From: DTBU01 sp964568845
GTDB taxonomy: Archaea > Thermoproteota > CALKCG01 > B24
Assembly (NCBI GenBank): GCA_964568845.1
Contig: CAZMSC010000034.1
Span: 1 to 14,791, forward strand
DNA: 14,791 nucleotides
Direction of reading: 5' to 3'
Shown here piece after piece: positions 1 through 6,933 of this stretch. A model generated the notes under the pieces. That model was not told where the DNA came from, did no database searches, and saw nothing but the letters and a program-made list of their open reading frames with translations. Every line of letters starts with the position of its first letter. The stretch's first letter is position 1. Position numbers and translations under genes: made by a program.

Positions 1-330
1 TCCTGCGGCCGAAAACGAGGGGATAAAGCGCTGGTCAGCATCCTCTTCGAAGTCGCTCTGTGCTCAGGTGAATTCTTGGAGATGACCATTGGATGCGCCC
101 AGTTCAAGGGGTGGATCAGTAGACTACTCTCTAGTGCTTTAAGCCATAGCCCTCACGTCGTACGGCGAATACTTGAAGCAGGTGCTGAGCACTACTCATG
201 AGCCTTCTCTAGTAGAGCTCAAGGCTTTTAACGGGAAAATAGATAAGTTAAAGAAGCTATCTTAAAGAGCATTATAGCGTTCCTCAATACAGGAGAGGTC
301 TCTTGGTGCTCGGCGTTAAGGGTAAACGAG
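1..330 (+). pseudogene. Possible decayed gene upstream of the proton ATPase (no intact ORF)
   Basis: No intact gene is visible here. Frame 1 is open from base 1 to the stop at 199-201, with a protein-like start that includes ALVSILFEVALCSGEFLEM. Frame 2 is open from 143 to the stop at 260-262 and reads AIALTSYGEYLKQVL, then later NGKIDKLKK. Frame 1 reopens at 247 and reads KEAILKSIIAFLNTGEVSW, running into the ATPase frame. Joined across two frameshifts and one in-frame TAA (140-142), these pieces would give one continuous soluble polypeptide. I do not recognise the family. The pattern fits a frameshifted remnant or uncorrected assembly errors, but chance open frames cannot be excluded. No TATA box or terminator is convincing in this stretch. 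Confidence 0.3.
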
Positions 331-2808
331 TTGGTGGTAGAAGTGAGGGGAAAAGGCTCTCGTAGGTATGCTCTATTAGGTGGTCGCTTGGGAGATCAAT
401 TGAAAAGCTCTCTGGACTACAAGAGGCTATCTATTGAAGAGACTTTGAAAGCTCTAGATACATCGTTAAATGGCTTATCGGAGGAGGAAGCGAGGAAGAG
501 GATTGAGAAGTACGGCTATAACGAAGTGAGAGAGGAGAAAAGGAATCCTGTCGTGGAGTTCCTCTCTAGGTATTGGGGACCCATGCCTTGGTTGTTGGAG
601 CTTGCAATCGTTCTATCCGTACTCCTTAGCCACATTATTGAGGCAATAATCATATCCGCTTTGCTGACGATAAACGTGACGATAGGCTTCATGCACTCTA
701 GACATGCACAAAAGGCACTCGAGTACTTGAAAAAGAGGCTAGCTGTCAAGGTCAAAGTGCTGAGAGACGACAAATGGGTTCTAAAAGACGCGGGGGAGAT
801 CGTGCCCGGTGATATCATACCCGTAGGTCTTGGAGACCTCGTGCCCGCTGACGCCAAAATCGTGAGTGGAGAACTCAGCGTTGACCAGTCGGCGTTGACG
901 GGGGAATCATTGCCGGTGAACCTGAAGCCCTCGGACATAGTTTACGCAAGCTCTATAGTGGTTAGAGGCGAGGCTAAGTGCATCGTCGTCAACACGGGTG
1001 CCAGTACGTATTTCGGTCGAACTGCTGAGCTGGTCAAGATAGCCAGGCCGAAGTCTCACCAGGAGGAGCTGGTCCTGAACGTGATGAAGTACATGCTGTA
1101 CCTCGGCGTAGGCGCTCTGACCGTGACAGCTATCTTTGCTTTCTTCGCAGGCATAGACCTCCTAACGATAGTGACGTTTGCTGTTGTCTTTCTAATAGGT
1201 GCCGTGCCCGTAGCTCTTCCCGCGGTGCTTACAATTGTACAGGCTGTTGGAGCTATGGAACTGGCTAGAGAAGGAGCGCTCGTTACCAGGTTGAGCGCGG
1301 TCGAAGACGCGGCTTCCGTTGATGTCTTATGCTTAGACAAAACTGGTACTATAACGCAGAATAAGCTCGCCGTAATGAGTGTCATTCCCATCTCGGGTTT
1401 CAAGGAAGAGGAGGTTGTGTTGACGGCTACTTTGACCTCTAGCGAGGAGAGCAAAGACCCGATCGATTTGGCGATAATCAATTACGCAAATTGCATGGGG
1501 GTTAGGCTTGAGAATTACAAGGTAACCTCGTTTACGCCTTTCGACCCGAGTATAAAACGGGCTGAAGCGGTCGTAGAGAATAACGGAGTGCGCTTCAAGG
1601 TTGTAAAGGGGGCACCGCAAATAGTGATGGAGCTCTGCAAAGTCGGAGGAGTGGTAAAAGCAGAGGCTGAGAAAGTGCTGGAGGAGACGTCGAGGAGAGG
1701 ATATAGAGTGCTGGCGGTGGCTAGATCCGCTAACAACGACATAGATGATCTTAAATTTATTGGGTTCCTGGCCTTGGCCGATCCCATTAGGTCCGACTCC
1801 AAAGCCTTGATCGAGGAGATCGAAAACTTGGGGATCAAGCCGTTAATGATCACGGGCGATAATGTAGTCATTGCGAAAGAGGTTGCGAAGCAGGTCGGAT
1901 TGGGGGATAGAATTCTATCCGCAAACGAGTTTAAAGAGATGAAACCGGAGGAGGGTGTTAAAGCTCTCGAGAACATCGACGGTTTAGCCGAGGTCTACCC
2001 TGAGGACAAGTACCAAGTCGTGAAAAGTCTGCAGATGAGGGGACACATGGTAGGCATGACAGGGGATGGCGTGAACGACGCACCGGCACTTAAGCAAGCA
2101 GAGCTAGGAATAGCGGTCAGCAATGCCACAGACGTGGCTAAGGCGGCTGCGAGCGTCGTGCTCACCGAGCCCGGTCTGAAACAGATAGTGACCACGATCA
2201 AGATTAGCAGAGTAACGTATCAGCGCATGCTTACGTGGGTCATAAACAAGATCACTAAGACCGTTCAATTCATCGCCCTATTGGTGATAGGGTTCTTCTG
2301 GTTGCGACAGCTGATACTCGGCCTTCTCGACATGACGTTGCTGGTGTTTGCCAATGATTTCGCGACCATGTCCATAGCTACGGATAACGCCATATACACT
2401 TCATATCCTAATAAGTGGAACATCAGGATGGTGACTCTGGCATCGCTGGCCACAGGAGCTTTCATGGTTATTGGAGGGCTGATCTCCATGTGGGTGGGAG
2501 TGAGTTATTTCAATCTTTACGGGAGGAAGCTACAGACCTTTACAATGCTGATGCTTGTATTCTTCAGTCAGTTTAGGATTCTCATCGTTAGAGAGAGAAG
2601 ATACTTCTGGTCCTCAAGGCCTGGAAAGGCGTTGACGCTTTCAGTAGTAGGCACCGCGATAGCATTCATGCTACTCGGAATATATGGTATCATAATACCA
2701 ATGCTTAGCCTCTACGAAGTCCTCTTCACACTCGGCTTCCCTGGCATATTCACGCTAGCATTAGTAGACCCCATCAAATATTTGATATTCACAAAAATAA
2801 GAGTATAG
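331..2808 (+). CDS. Plasma-membrane-type proton-efflux P-type ATPase (P3A)
   Basis: Integral membrane pump that uses ATP to export H+, and the only clear ion pump in the window. Seen: an N-terminal cation-ATPase domain (about residues 30-80); M1/M2 hairpin (about 88-122); actuator motif TGES (190-193); a second hairpin; phosphorylation motif DKTGT with Asp336; a nucleotide-binding KGAP motif; a TGDN motif; hinge TGDGVND with Asp579; and six C-terminal membrane segments. The Asn-Asp pair in LLVFANDF (Asp676) aligns with the M6 Asp that carries the proton in plant and fungal H+-ATPases, which supports H+ over Ca2+ or K+. There is no long C-terminal autoinhibitory tail; the chain ends FTKIRV. 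The start is uncertain. TTG 331 is the longest form, but TTG 388 has a better Shine-Dalgarno (AGGTGG at 378-383, 4 nt spacing) and gives a family-like N terminus. Codons look more G/C-rich than in downstream genes. No partner gene is adjacent. Confidence 0.92.
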   Translation: MVVEVRGKGSRRYALLGGRLGDQLKSSLDYKRLSIEETLKALDTSLNGLSEEEARKRIEKYGYNEVREEKRNPVVEFLSRYWGPMPWLLELAIVLSVLLSHIIEAIIISALLTINVTIGFMHSRHAQKALEYLKKRLAVKVKVLRDDKWVLKDAGEIVPGDIIPVGLGDLVPADAKIVSGELSVDQSALTGESLPVNLKPSDIVYASSIVVRGEAKCIVVNTGASTYFGRTAELVKIARPKSHQEELVLNVMKYMLYLGVGALTVTAIFAFFAGIDLLTIVTFAVVFLIGAVPVALPAVLTIVQAVGAMELAREGALVTRLSAVEDAASVDVLCLDKTGTITQNKLAVMSVIPISGFKEEEVVLTATLTSSEESKDPIDLAIINYANCMGVRLENYKVTSFTPFDPSIKRAEAVVENNGVRFKVVKGAPQIVMELCKVGGVVKAEAEKVLEETSRRGYRVLAVARSANNDIDDLKFIGFLALADPIRSDSKALIEEIENLGIKPLMITGDNVVIAKEVAKQVGLGDRILSANEFKEMKPEEGVKALENIDGLAEVYPEDKYQVVKSLQMRGHMVGMTGDGVNDAPALKQAELGIAVSNATDVAKAAASVVLTEPGLKQIVTTIKISRVTYQRMLTWVINKITKTVQFIALLVIGFFWLRQLILGLLDMTLLVFANDFATMSIATDNAIYTSYPNKWNIRMVTLASLATGAFMVIGGLISMWVGVSYFNLYGRKLQTFTMLMLVFFSQFRILIVRERRYFWSSRPGKALTLSVVGTAIAFMLLGIYGIIIPMLSLYEVLFTLGFPGIFTLALVDPIKYLIFTKIRV

Positions 2809-3002
2809 TGCCACACGATCACTTCTTACAAACTCCACTTTTTAAGCAATAAGAAAAACTATGTAGTTGAGTTCTCAACCAGCTTAACGCTACTTTTCGC
2901 CTAGGTACTCATAGCCGTCGCTCTTCCACCATTTTACAGTTATGGCGTTGCTTAAGCTTGCAGACGGTGTTTTTAAACTTAATTAGTTGGGTATGCTATA
3001 TC

Positions 3003-3428
3003 TTAAACAAAACCTCTCCTAGGAATTCTCACTTCAAGTATATTTCTGTAGCATGTTATCACAGCTCTATTGGGTTCAACTGGCACTGGTAGATCTACAC
3101 GTACGTAGTGTTTCGTGAACCTACCGCTTCTATGCATAATTTTAAAAGATTGGAAATCTAGGGTACGTTGCAGTCGCGCCTCAATCTCTACGGTATTTTC
3201 ATCTATAAACCTTACGTTAATGCCATCTCTATCTGCACATGGTATGTCAACCGTTATTACAACCTCCCTAGGTTCAACGTATACGTTGGCTAGTGGCTCT
3301 ATTGTTTCAGATGATGGGTGCCACAGCCTTCTCTCTTCAAATCCCTCTAAGTACCTCTCTATGGTCTCTTCCATCCTCTCCATATATTCTTCAACGATAT
3401 CAAATATGCTTCTCCTACGTCTACTCAC
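3003..3428 (-). CDS. Small heat shock protein, Hsp20/alpha-crystallin family
   Basis: ATP-independent holdase chaperone that binds unfolding proteins in the cytoplasm. Seen: a 141-residue protein with a basic start (MSRRRR), a helical acidic N-terminal arm (about 8-35), then an alpha-crystallin domain (about 44-137) beginning EPLANVYVEPREVVITVDIP and ending LEVRIPRR. The usual A-x-x-x-n-G-v-L signature is altered: the sequence is CYRNILEV, with no glycine. The chain stops directly after the domain, so the C-terminal I-x-I tail that normally bridges subunits is absent. The GTG start is preceded by AAAGGAG (3439-3445) at 10 nt spacing. It lies 15 nt after the PAC2 chaperone stop, so the two are probably co-transcribed from the PAC2 promoter. 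The family is clear; assembly behaviour is inferred. Confidence 0.88.
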   Translation of the reverse strand: MSRRRRSIFDIVEEYMERMEETIERYLEGFEERRLWHPSSETIEPLANVYVEPREVVITVDIPCADRDGINVRFIDENTVEIEARLQRTLDFQSFKIMHRSGRFTKHYVRVDLPVPVEPNRAVITCYRNILEVRIPRRGFV

Positions 3429-3443
3429 CTATACCACACTCCT

Positions 3444-4202
3444 TTAAACGTGGAGAGGTGGGACATCATACTCCTGAGTCTTCCTCATCCTAGTGAGTTC
3501 ACCTTCAGTTCTCCTCATGAGATCTCTTGCAGCTAACCTTATCTCTTCACCCTTCTCTCTAAGCTCAGATACATCTATTTTAAGTCCTATGATGTTACTA
3601 AGCGACTCAAGCACGGATGCAGCCGCCTCAGGATCGGGATAGTTGAAGAAGCTCTGAGCTAGAAGCCCTATGGCAACTAGCCCGTGAAGAGAAGCCAGCC
3701 TCATAATTAAGGCATAGGGTCCGACGAGGTATCCCCTTTCAAGTATCTCCATACCTTTAGATTTAAGGTCTTCAACAGCTTCTCTACTCGATGCCGCCAC
3801 GTAGACTATAGGCTTCTCAAGCTTATATCTCTCTTCGACAGCTATTCCACCTATAGCTATTATAAGCTTAGCCCTCTTCTTTGACGCCCATTCAACTATA
3901 GCCTTAGAAACCTTGGAAACTGCTGTGGCAGGTATTGCCGTTTCTGATACTATCGCCACTAAACTGCCAGATTTAAGTATTCTAACTGGAGGCTTTGGCA
4001 CACCGTTGTATAGTGCTACTATGGGCGGTAGTAGGTCTGATTCTAGAAACCCTACGTCTTCCATATGCATCTTAGATGCAAGGTGAAAAGCGGCTATCGA
4101 ACCGACCAAACCTACGTCCGGTAATCCAGTGATTATGATAGGCCCTTCACCAACCTCCCCTATCTCTACAATAGAGACATCCTCAGACAGGATAATCACC
4201 AT
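3444..4202 (-). CDS. PAC2-family proteasome assembly chaperone (PbaB-like)
   Basis: Archaeal relatives (PbaA/PbaB) of the eukaryotic 20S proteasome assembly chaperones Pba1-Pba2/PAC1-PAC2. Seen: the PAC2 N-terminal signature PIIITGLPDVGLVGSIAAFH, a central Rossmann-like section with LIIAIGGIAVEE, a G-rich GLVAIGLLAQS segment and a charged helical C-terminal region rich in Glu and Arg. The chain ends PPLHV. Related proteasome activators often end in hydrophobic-Tyr-any, and Leu-His-Val sits at that position with His for Tyr. I chose ATG 4202, not the upstream in-frame ATG at 4247, because a TATA-like tract (4226-4238) sits about 28 nt before 4202 and overlaps the extra codons; 4202 also matches the family start. 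It is 252 residues from here. First gene of an operon with hsp20. Confidence 0.85.
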   Translation of the reverse strand: MVIILSEDVSIVEIGEVGEGPIIITGLPDVGLVGSIAAFHLASKMHMEDVGFLESDLLPPIVALYNGVPKPPVRILKSGSLVAIVSETAIPATAVSKVSKAIVEWASKKRAKLIIAIGGIAVEERYKLEKPIVYVAASSREAVEDLKSKGMEILERGYLVGPYALIMRLASLHGLVAIGLLAQSFFNYPDPEAAASVLESLSNIIGLKIDVSELREKGEEIRLAARDLMRRTEGELTRMRKTQEYDVPPLHV

Positions 4203-4225
4203 TAGTTCTATAGTCTCACATTCAG

Positions 4226-4238
4226 TATATAATATTTT
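4226..4238 (-). promoter_or_regulatory. TATA-like promoter of the PAC2-hsp20 operon
   Basis: On the minus strand the tract reads AAAATATTATATA. Its centre is about 28 nt upstream of ATG 4202, the spacing expected for an archaeal TATA box feeding a leaderless or nearly leaderless transcript. No Shine-Dalgarno is visible before that ATG, consistent with leaderless initiation. Confidence 0.5.
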
Positions 4239-4303
4239 ACGGCCCATCCTCGGAATTCGTTTAATCTAAAAACTTACAACGGAGACCTTGGAAGCTATCC
4301 GTG

Positions 4304-5431
4304 CTATTGCTGGAGCTTGATCGCCGCTTTTAAACCACTCCCAGTAATCACTATTACTGTCTCATAATCCTCCCAATCCTCACCGCTTAGAACACGCTTC
4401 TTATAAGCTGCATATGCAACAGCTGAGCTGGGTTCTACGAGAAAACCTCTTCTGGCAAGCTCTAAAAATGCGTTAAAAATCTCATCCTCGTCAACCACTG
4501 CGACGTCTCCATCTACCTTCTTCAACTCTTCGACCATGATGTTGAGCAATGGAGGGTTTACATTTACCAAGGCATCAGCTATAGACGTTACTCTTTCCGG
4601 AGGCTTGTAGGGTATGTTCTTAAACGCATGGTGGAGTGGTGAAACTTGTTTCGTCTGGCAGGCAATGATCTTTGGCATTTCATCTACAACACCTGATTCA
4701 ACCATATGCTTAAAACCGCTTATAACACCTAGAAGTAGTGTGCCAGCGGAAACTGGTAAATAGATGCATTCTGGAGCACGCCAGTTAAACTGTTCTAAAA
4801 GTTCATAGGCGAGGCTTCGCAATCCATCTCTAAACAATGGATGTAAGACGTGCCCTACGTATACCTTTCCTTCCTCGCTTATCTGCGCCTCCTCTGTAGC
4901 CTTATCCCTTGGACCTGAAACCTTAACGATTTCTGCACCGTAGGATTTTATCTGGTTTAATTTTAGACCTGAGATGTTTTCTGGAACGTAGATTTTCGCT
5001 TTTAACCCTGCGCGAGCGGCGTAGGCGGCTATAGATGCGCCGGCATTGCCAGAAGAATCCTCAGACAAGTATCCTCCAATTTCCCTCAGTTTCCGATACA
5101 ACGCGGAGATTAATATGCTAGAGCCTCTATCTTTGAAAGACCCTGTTGGATTTAAATTCTCAAGCTTAAAGTAGACTTTCCCCGTGAATCTGACCAGAGG
5201 CGTCCAACCTTCTCCAAGAGTGATAGTGTAATGCTCATCTATGTATGGGAAAAACTTCATATAACGCCATAAACTGCGGCTTTTAGTATCTATTGCTTCA
5301 ACCTTGAAATCGAGTAGGGGTTCGACTGAGAGCGGCTGACCACAGCTTGGGCATTTAAAGTCGAGTAGGCTTTCAGATAGACGGTTACACTTTGAACACT
5401 TCACCTCATAAGACATGTCTATAATATACAT
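4304..5431 (-). CDS. thrC: Threonine synthase-like PLP-dependent enzyme with zinc ribbon
   Basis: Probably converts O-phospho-L-homoserine to L-threonine in the cytoplasm, the last step of threonine synthesis. Seen: an N-terminal zinc ribbon (Cys12, Cys15, Cys27, Cys30); then a fold-type II PLP domain with GEGWTPL, the PLP-binding Lys100 in NPTGSFKDRG, the SSGNAG substrate loop (126-131) and a C-terminal TGSGLK motif. This order matches archaeal threonine synthases. The phosphate-binding loop reads PVSAGTLLLG, whereas PVG-x-GT is more usual. The best start is ambiguous: ATG 5431, or ATG 5416 (MSYEVKC), which lies about 30 nt from a TTTAAA element at 5443-5448. It stands alone, about 100 nt upstream of PAC2. 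Other fold-type II enzymes such as threonine dehydratase are less likely because of the zinc ribbon and the TGSGLK ending. Confidence 0.8.
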   Translation of the reverse strand: MYIIDMSYEVKCSKCNRLSESLLDFKCPSCGQPLSVEPLLDFKVEAIDTKSRSLWRYMKFFPYIDEHYTITLGEGWTPLVRFTGKVYFKLENLNPTGSFKDRGSSILISALYRKLREIGGYLSEDSSGNAGASIAAYAARAGLKAKIYVPENISGLKLNQIKSYGAEIVKVSGPRDKATEEAQISEEGKVYVGHVLHPLFRDGLRSLAYELLEQFNWRAPECIYLPVSAGTLLLGVISGFKHMVESGVVDEMPKIIACQTKQVSPLHHAFKNIPYKPPERVTSIADALVNVNPPLLNIMVEELKKVDGDVAVVDEDEIFNAFLELARRGFLVEPSSAVAYAAYKKRVLSGEDWEDYETVIVITGSGLKAAIKLQQ

Positions 5432-5442
5432 GGAAACGCTGA

Positions 5443-5455
5443 TTTAAACTATAAG
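5443..5455 (-). promoter_or_regulatory. TATA-like element of the threonine synthase gene
   Basis: The minus strand reads CTTATAGTTTAAA. The TTTAAA part is about 29 nt before ATG 5416 and about 14 nt before ATG 5431; the CTTATA part is about 20 nt before ATG 5431. No Shine-Dalgarno precedes either ATG, so a leaderless message starting near 5416 is plausible. Confidence 0.35.
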
Positions 5456-5651
5456 CTTTCATAGAAAACAAACACATAATGGACTCTAAGAGAGGGGGTA
5501 TTCAAGGATGAGGCACATACGATTTCATTTTCTGAAAACCACCTTTCAAGCCACCACTACATACCAACGTGTTCTGTTAGGAGATGTTAAGCCATTGAGG
5601 ATCCCAGTATGAAAATAATGAGGGCTGAACTTTCGTGAAAGCAGAGCAAAA

Positions 5652-6788
5652 TCACTTTAAGCCTGTTAATGGCTTGACTTTTATACCGTCTTTTTCAAGT
5701 TCTTCCATAATTCTTTCAAAGCACTTCCCATCCATTCCAAGCCTTTCAGGGGGGACTATACCTACTCCTTTGATTTCTCCTCTCGCCAAAAGTTGGATGA
5801 CTGCCGACGCTGTATAAGCTGTGGTTCTACCCATTGCCGTCACTTTCCTCTCATCATCATAATAGTCTATGAGAGTGTAGGAGTGGTGGGTTTCTCGACC
5901 ATTCTTAAAACCATCGACTTCCACCTTCATTACCACAAAATCTTTAACCTCATGCAGGCTCAGCTTCCGTTCAAAAACCTTAACTGTAAGACTACGTGGA
6001 GATAGGCCATCTATCGGCTCTTCGTCGAAAAATCCCAGATCTCTCAACAATTTTATCTTTTCAGCATGACCTGGATACCTTAATGTCTTCTCCCACATAT
6101 TCTCTACACCTTTTATGCTATGATGCAGAGTCCTTACTCCATCAGTGTAGAATGCTTCAAGCCTTCCAATGCCTGGAAAATCAACCTCTTCTAGCCCATC
6201 TAATGCTTCGACTTCAATCGTCCTACCATTTTTAACTATCTTCGGCCTCCTCACATACTCTTCTATTAAATCCTCTACACACCAAGTCACCTTATAGTCT
6301 AGGGGAGGAATTTGGTTTTGAGGGATCCCTCCAACAAGGATGAACACGTCTTTAACCTTATCAAGCATGCTGACCGCCCTACCGACGAGAATGTGGCTTA
6401 AGCCAGGAGCTACTCCACAATCAGGTATAACTGTTACCCCCGCCTTTAATGCTCTATCGTTTAAAGTCATAGGGTCTTCACGCATATAGGATAGGTCAAC
6501 CATGTTGACGCCAGCATCTATAGCTGCTTCAACCGTCTTATACCCAAGCCTTCCCGGAGCAAGGCCCACTAGAATGTCGAAGTTTTCAGCCGCCTTGACA
6601 AGCCTATCATAATCGCGAATGTTTAATTGAAGAGGTTTAACGTTTCCTCTGCCAATAGAAGAAGTTGCCTTCTCTATGGCTTCTCTACTTTCATCTGAGA
6701 CAACTATTTCTGCGGATGGAATTCTTTCAGATAAATGCCTCACTAAAACGGAGCCTATATAACCGCAACCTATGGTAAGGATTTTCAT
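5652..6788 (-). CDS. Saccharopine/lysine dehydrogenase-like oxidoreductase
   Basis: NAD(P)-dependent oxidoreductase of the saccharopine dehydrogenase/L-lysine 6-dehydrogenase group. Seen: an N-terminal Rossmann dinucleotide site TIGCGYIGS (residues 5-13) with an acidic VVSDES at the end of strand 2, which suggests NAD preference. It continues with a typical LVGLAPGRLGYKTVEAAIDAGVN-type segment (split here only for reading), the PDCGVAPGLSHI motif common to this family, and a C-terminal substrate domain ending near PLTGLK. At 378 residues it is close to the lysine-dehydrogenase-like members. The start codon abuts an AAGGT sequence. It is divergent from the DapA-like gene, sharing a 145-nt intergenic region. 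The family members act on diverse amino acids and imines, so the substrate is unknown; lysine is only one possibility. Confidence 0.8.
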   Translation of the reverse strand: MKILTIGCGYIGSVLVRHLSERIPSAEIVVSDESREAIEKATSSIGRGNVKPLQLNIRDYDRLVKAAENFDILVGLAPGRLGYKTVEAAIDAGVNMVDLSYMREDPMTLNDRALKAGVTVIPDCGVAPGLSHILVGRAVSMLDKVKDVFILVGGIPQNQIPPLDYKVTWCVEDLIEEYVRRPKIVKNGRTIEVEALDGLEEVDFPGIGRLEAFYTDGVRTLHHSIKGVENMWEKTLRYPGHAEKIKLLRDLGFFDEEPIDGLSPRSLTVKVFERKLSLHEVKDFVVMKVEVDGFKNGRETHHSYTLIDYYDDERKVTAMGRTTAYTASAVIQLLARGEIKGVGIVPPERLGMDGKCFERIMEELEKDGIKVKPLTGLK

Positions 6789-6816
6789 ACCTTCTAATTT
6801 TCGTTAATCGTCTCTC

Positions 6817-6826
6817 ATAAAATTTA
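6817..6826 (-). promoter_or_regulatory. TATA-like box of the saccharopine dehydrogenase-like gene
   Basis: The minus strand reads TAAATTTTAT, centred about 33 nt before ATG 6788. It lies on the opposite side of the shared intergenic region from the promoter of the DapA-like gene. Confidence 0.35.
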
Positions 6827-6873
6827 GCTTATAACATCATGTTTGACGGTTTTAAAGGGCTAAGAATCGACAA

Positions 6874-6892
6874 AATTTATAGGATTCTATAA
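6874..6892 (+). promoter_or_regulatory. TATA box overlapped by an inverted repeat (DapA-like gene promoter)
   Basis: An AATTTATAG element predicts transcription starting about 6904-6908, leaving a short leader that contains GGGGGAG (6922-6928), a Shine-Dalgarno 5 nt before ATG 6934. The 3' half of the box forms an inverted repeat, TTATAG-GATT-CTATAA (6877-6892). A regulator bound there would compete with TBP. Confidence 0.45.
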
Positions 6893-6933
6893 GAAATGTA
6901 ACGATTGTTCATCAATCATCTGGGGGAGAGTTT

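Noticed and set aside
516..1976. Several minus-strand open frames of 95-153 codons
   Set aside because: All are opposite the proton ATPase, which has every expected motif; their products are low-complexity Ser/Thr/Ala-rich.
2867..2880. Palindrome GTTGAG-TT-CTCAAC after the ATPase as a terminator
   Set aside because: The 6-bp stem with a 2-nt loop is not followed by a T-run, so it is too weak to call; left as an isolated palindrome.
5630..5642. Small inverted repeat CTTTC-GT-GAAAG near the end of the saccharopine dehydrogenase-like gene
   Set aside because: A 5-bp stem with no T-run on the minus strand directly after it; likely chance.
5461..5651. Possible tRNA or small RNA in the 220-nt gap before the threonine synthase promoter
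   Set aside because: No cloverleaf, conserved T-loop sequence or strong stem was seen; short ORFs there have no coding character.
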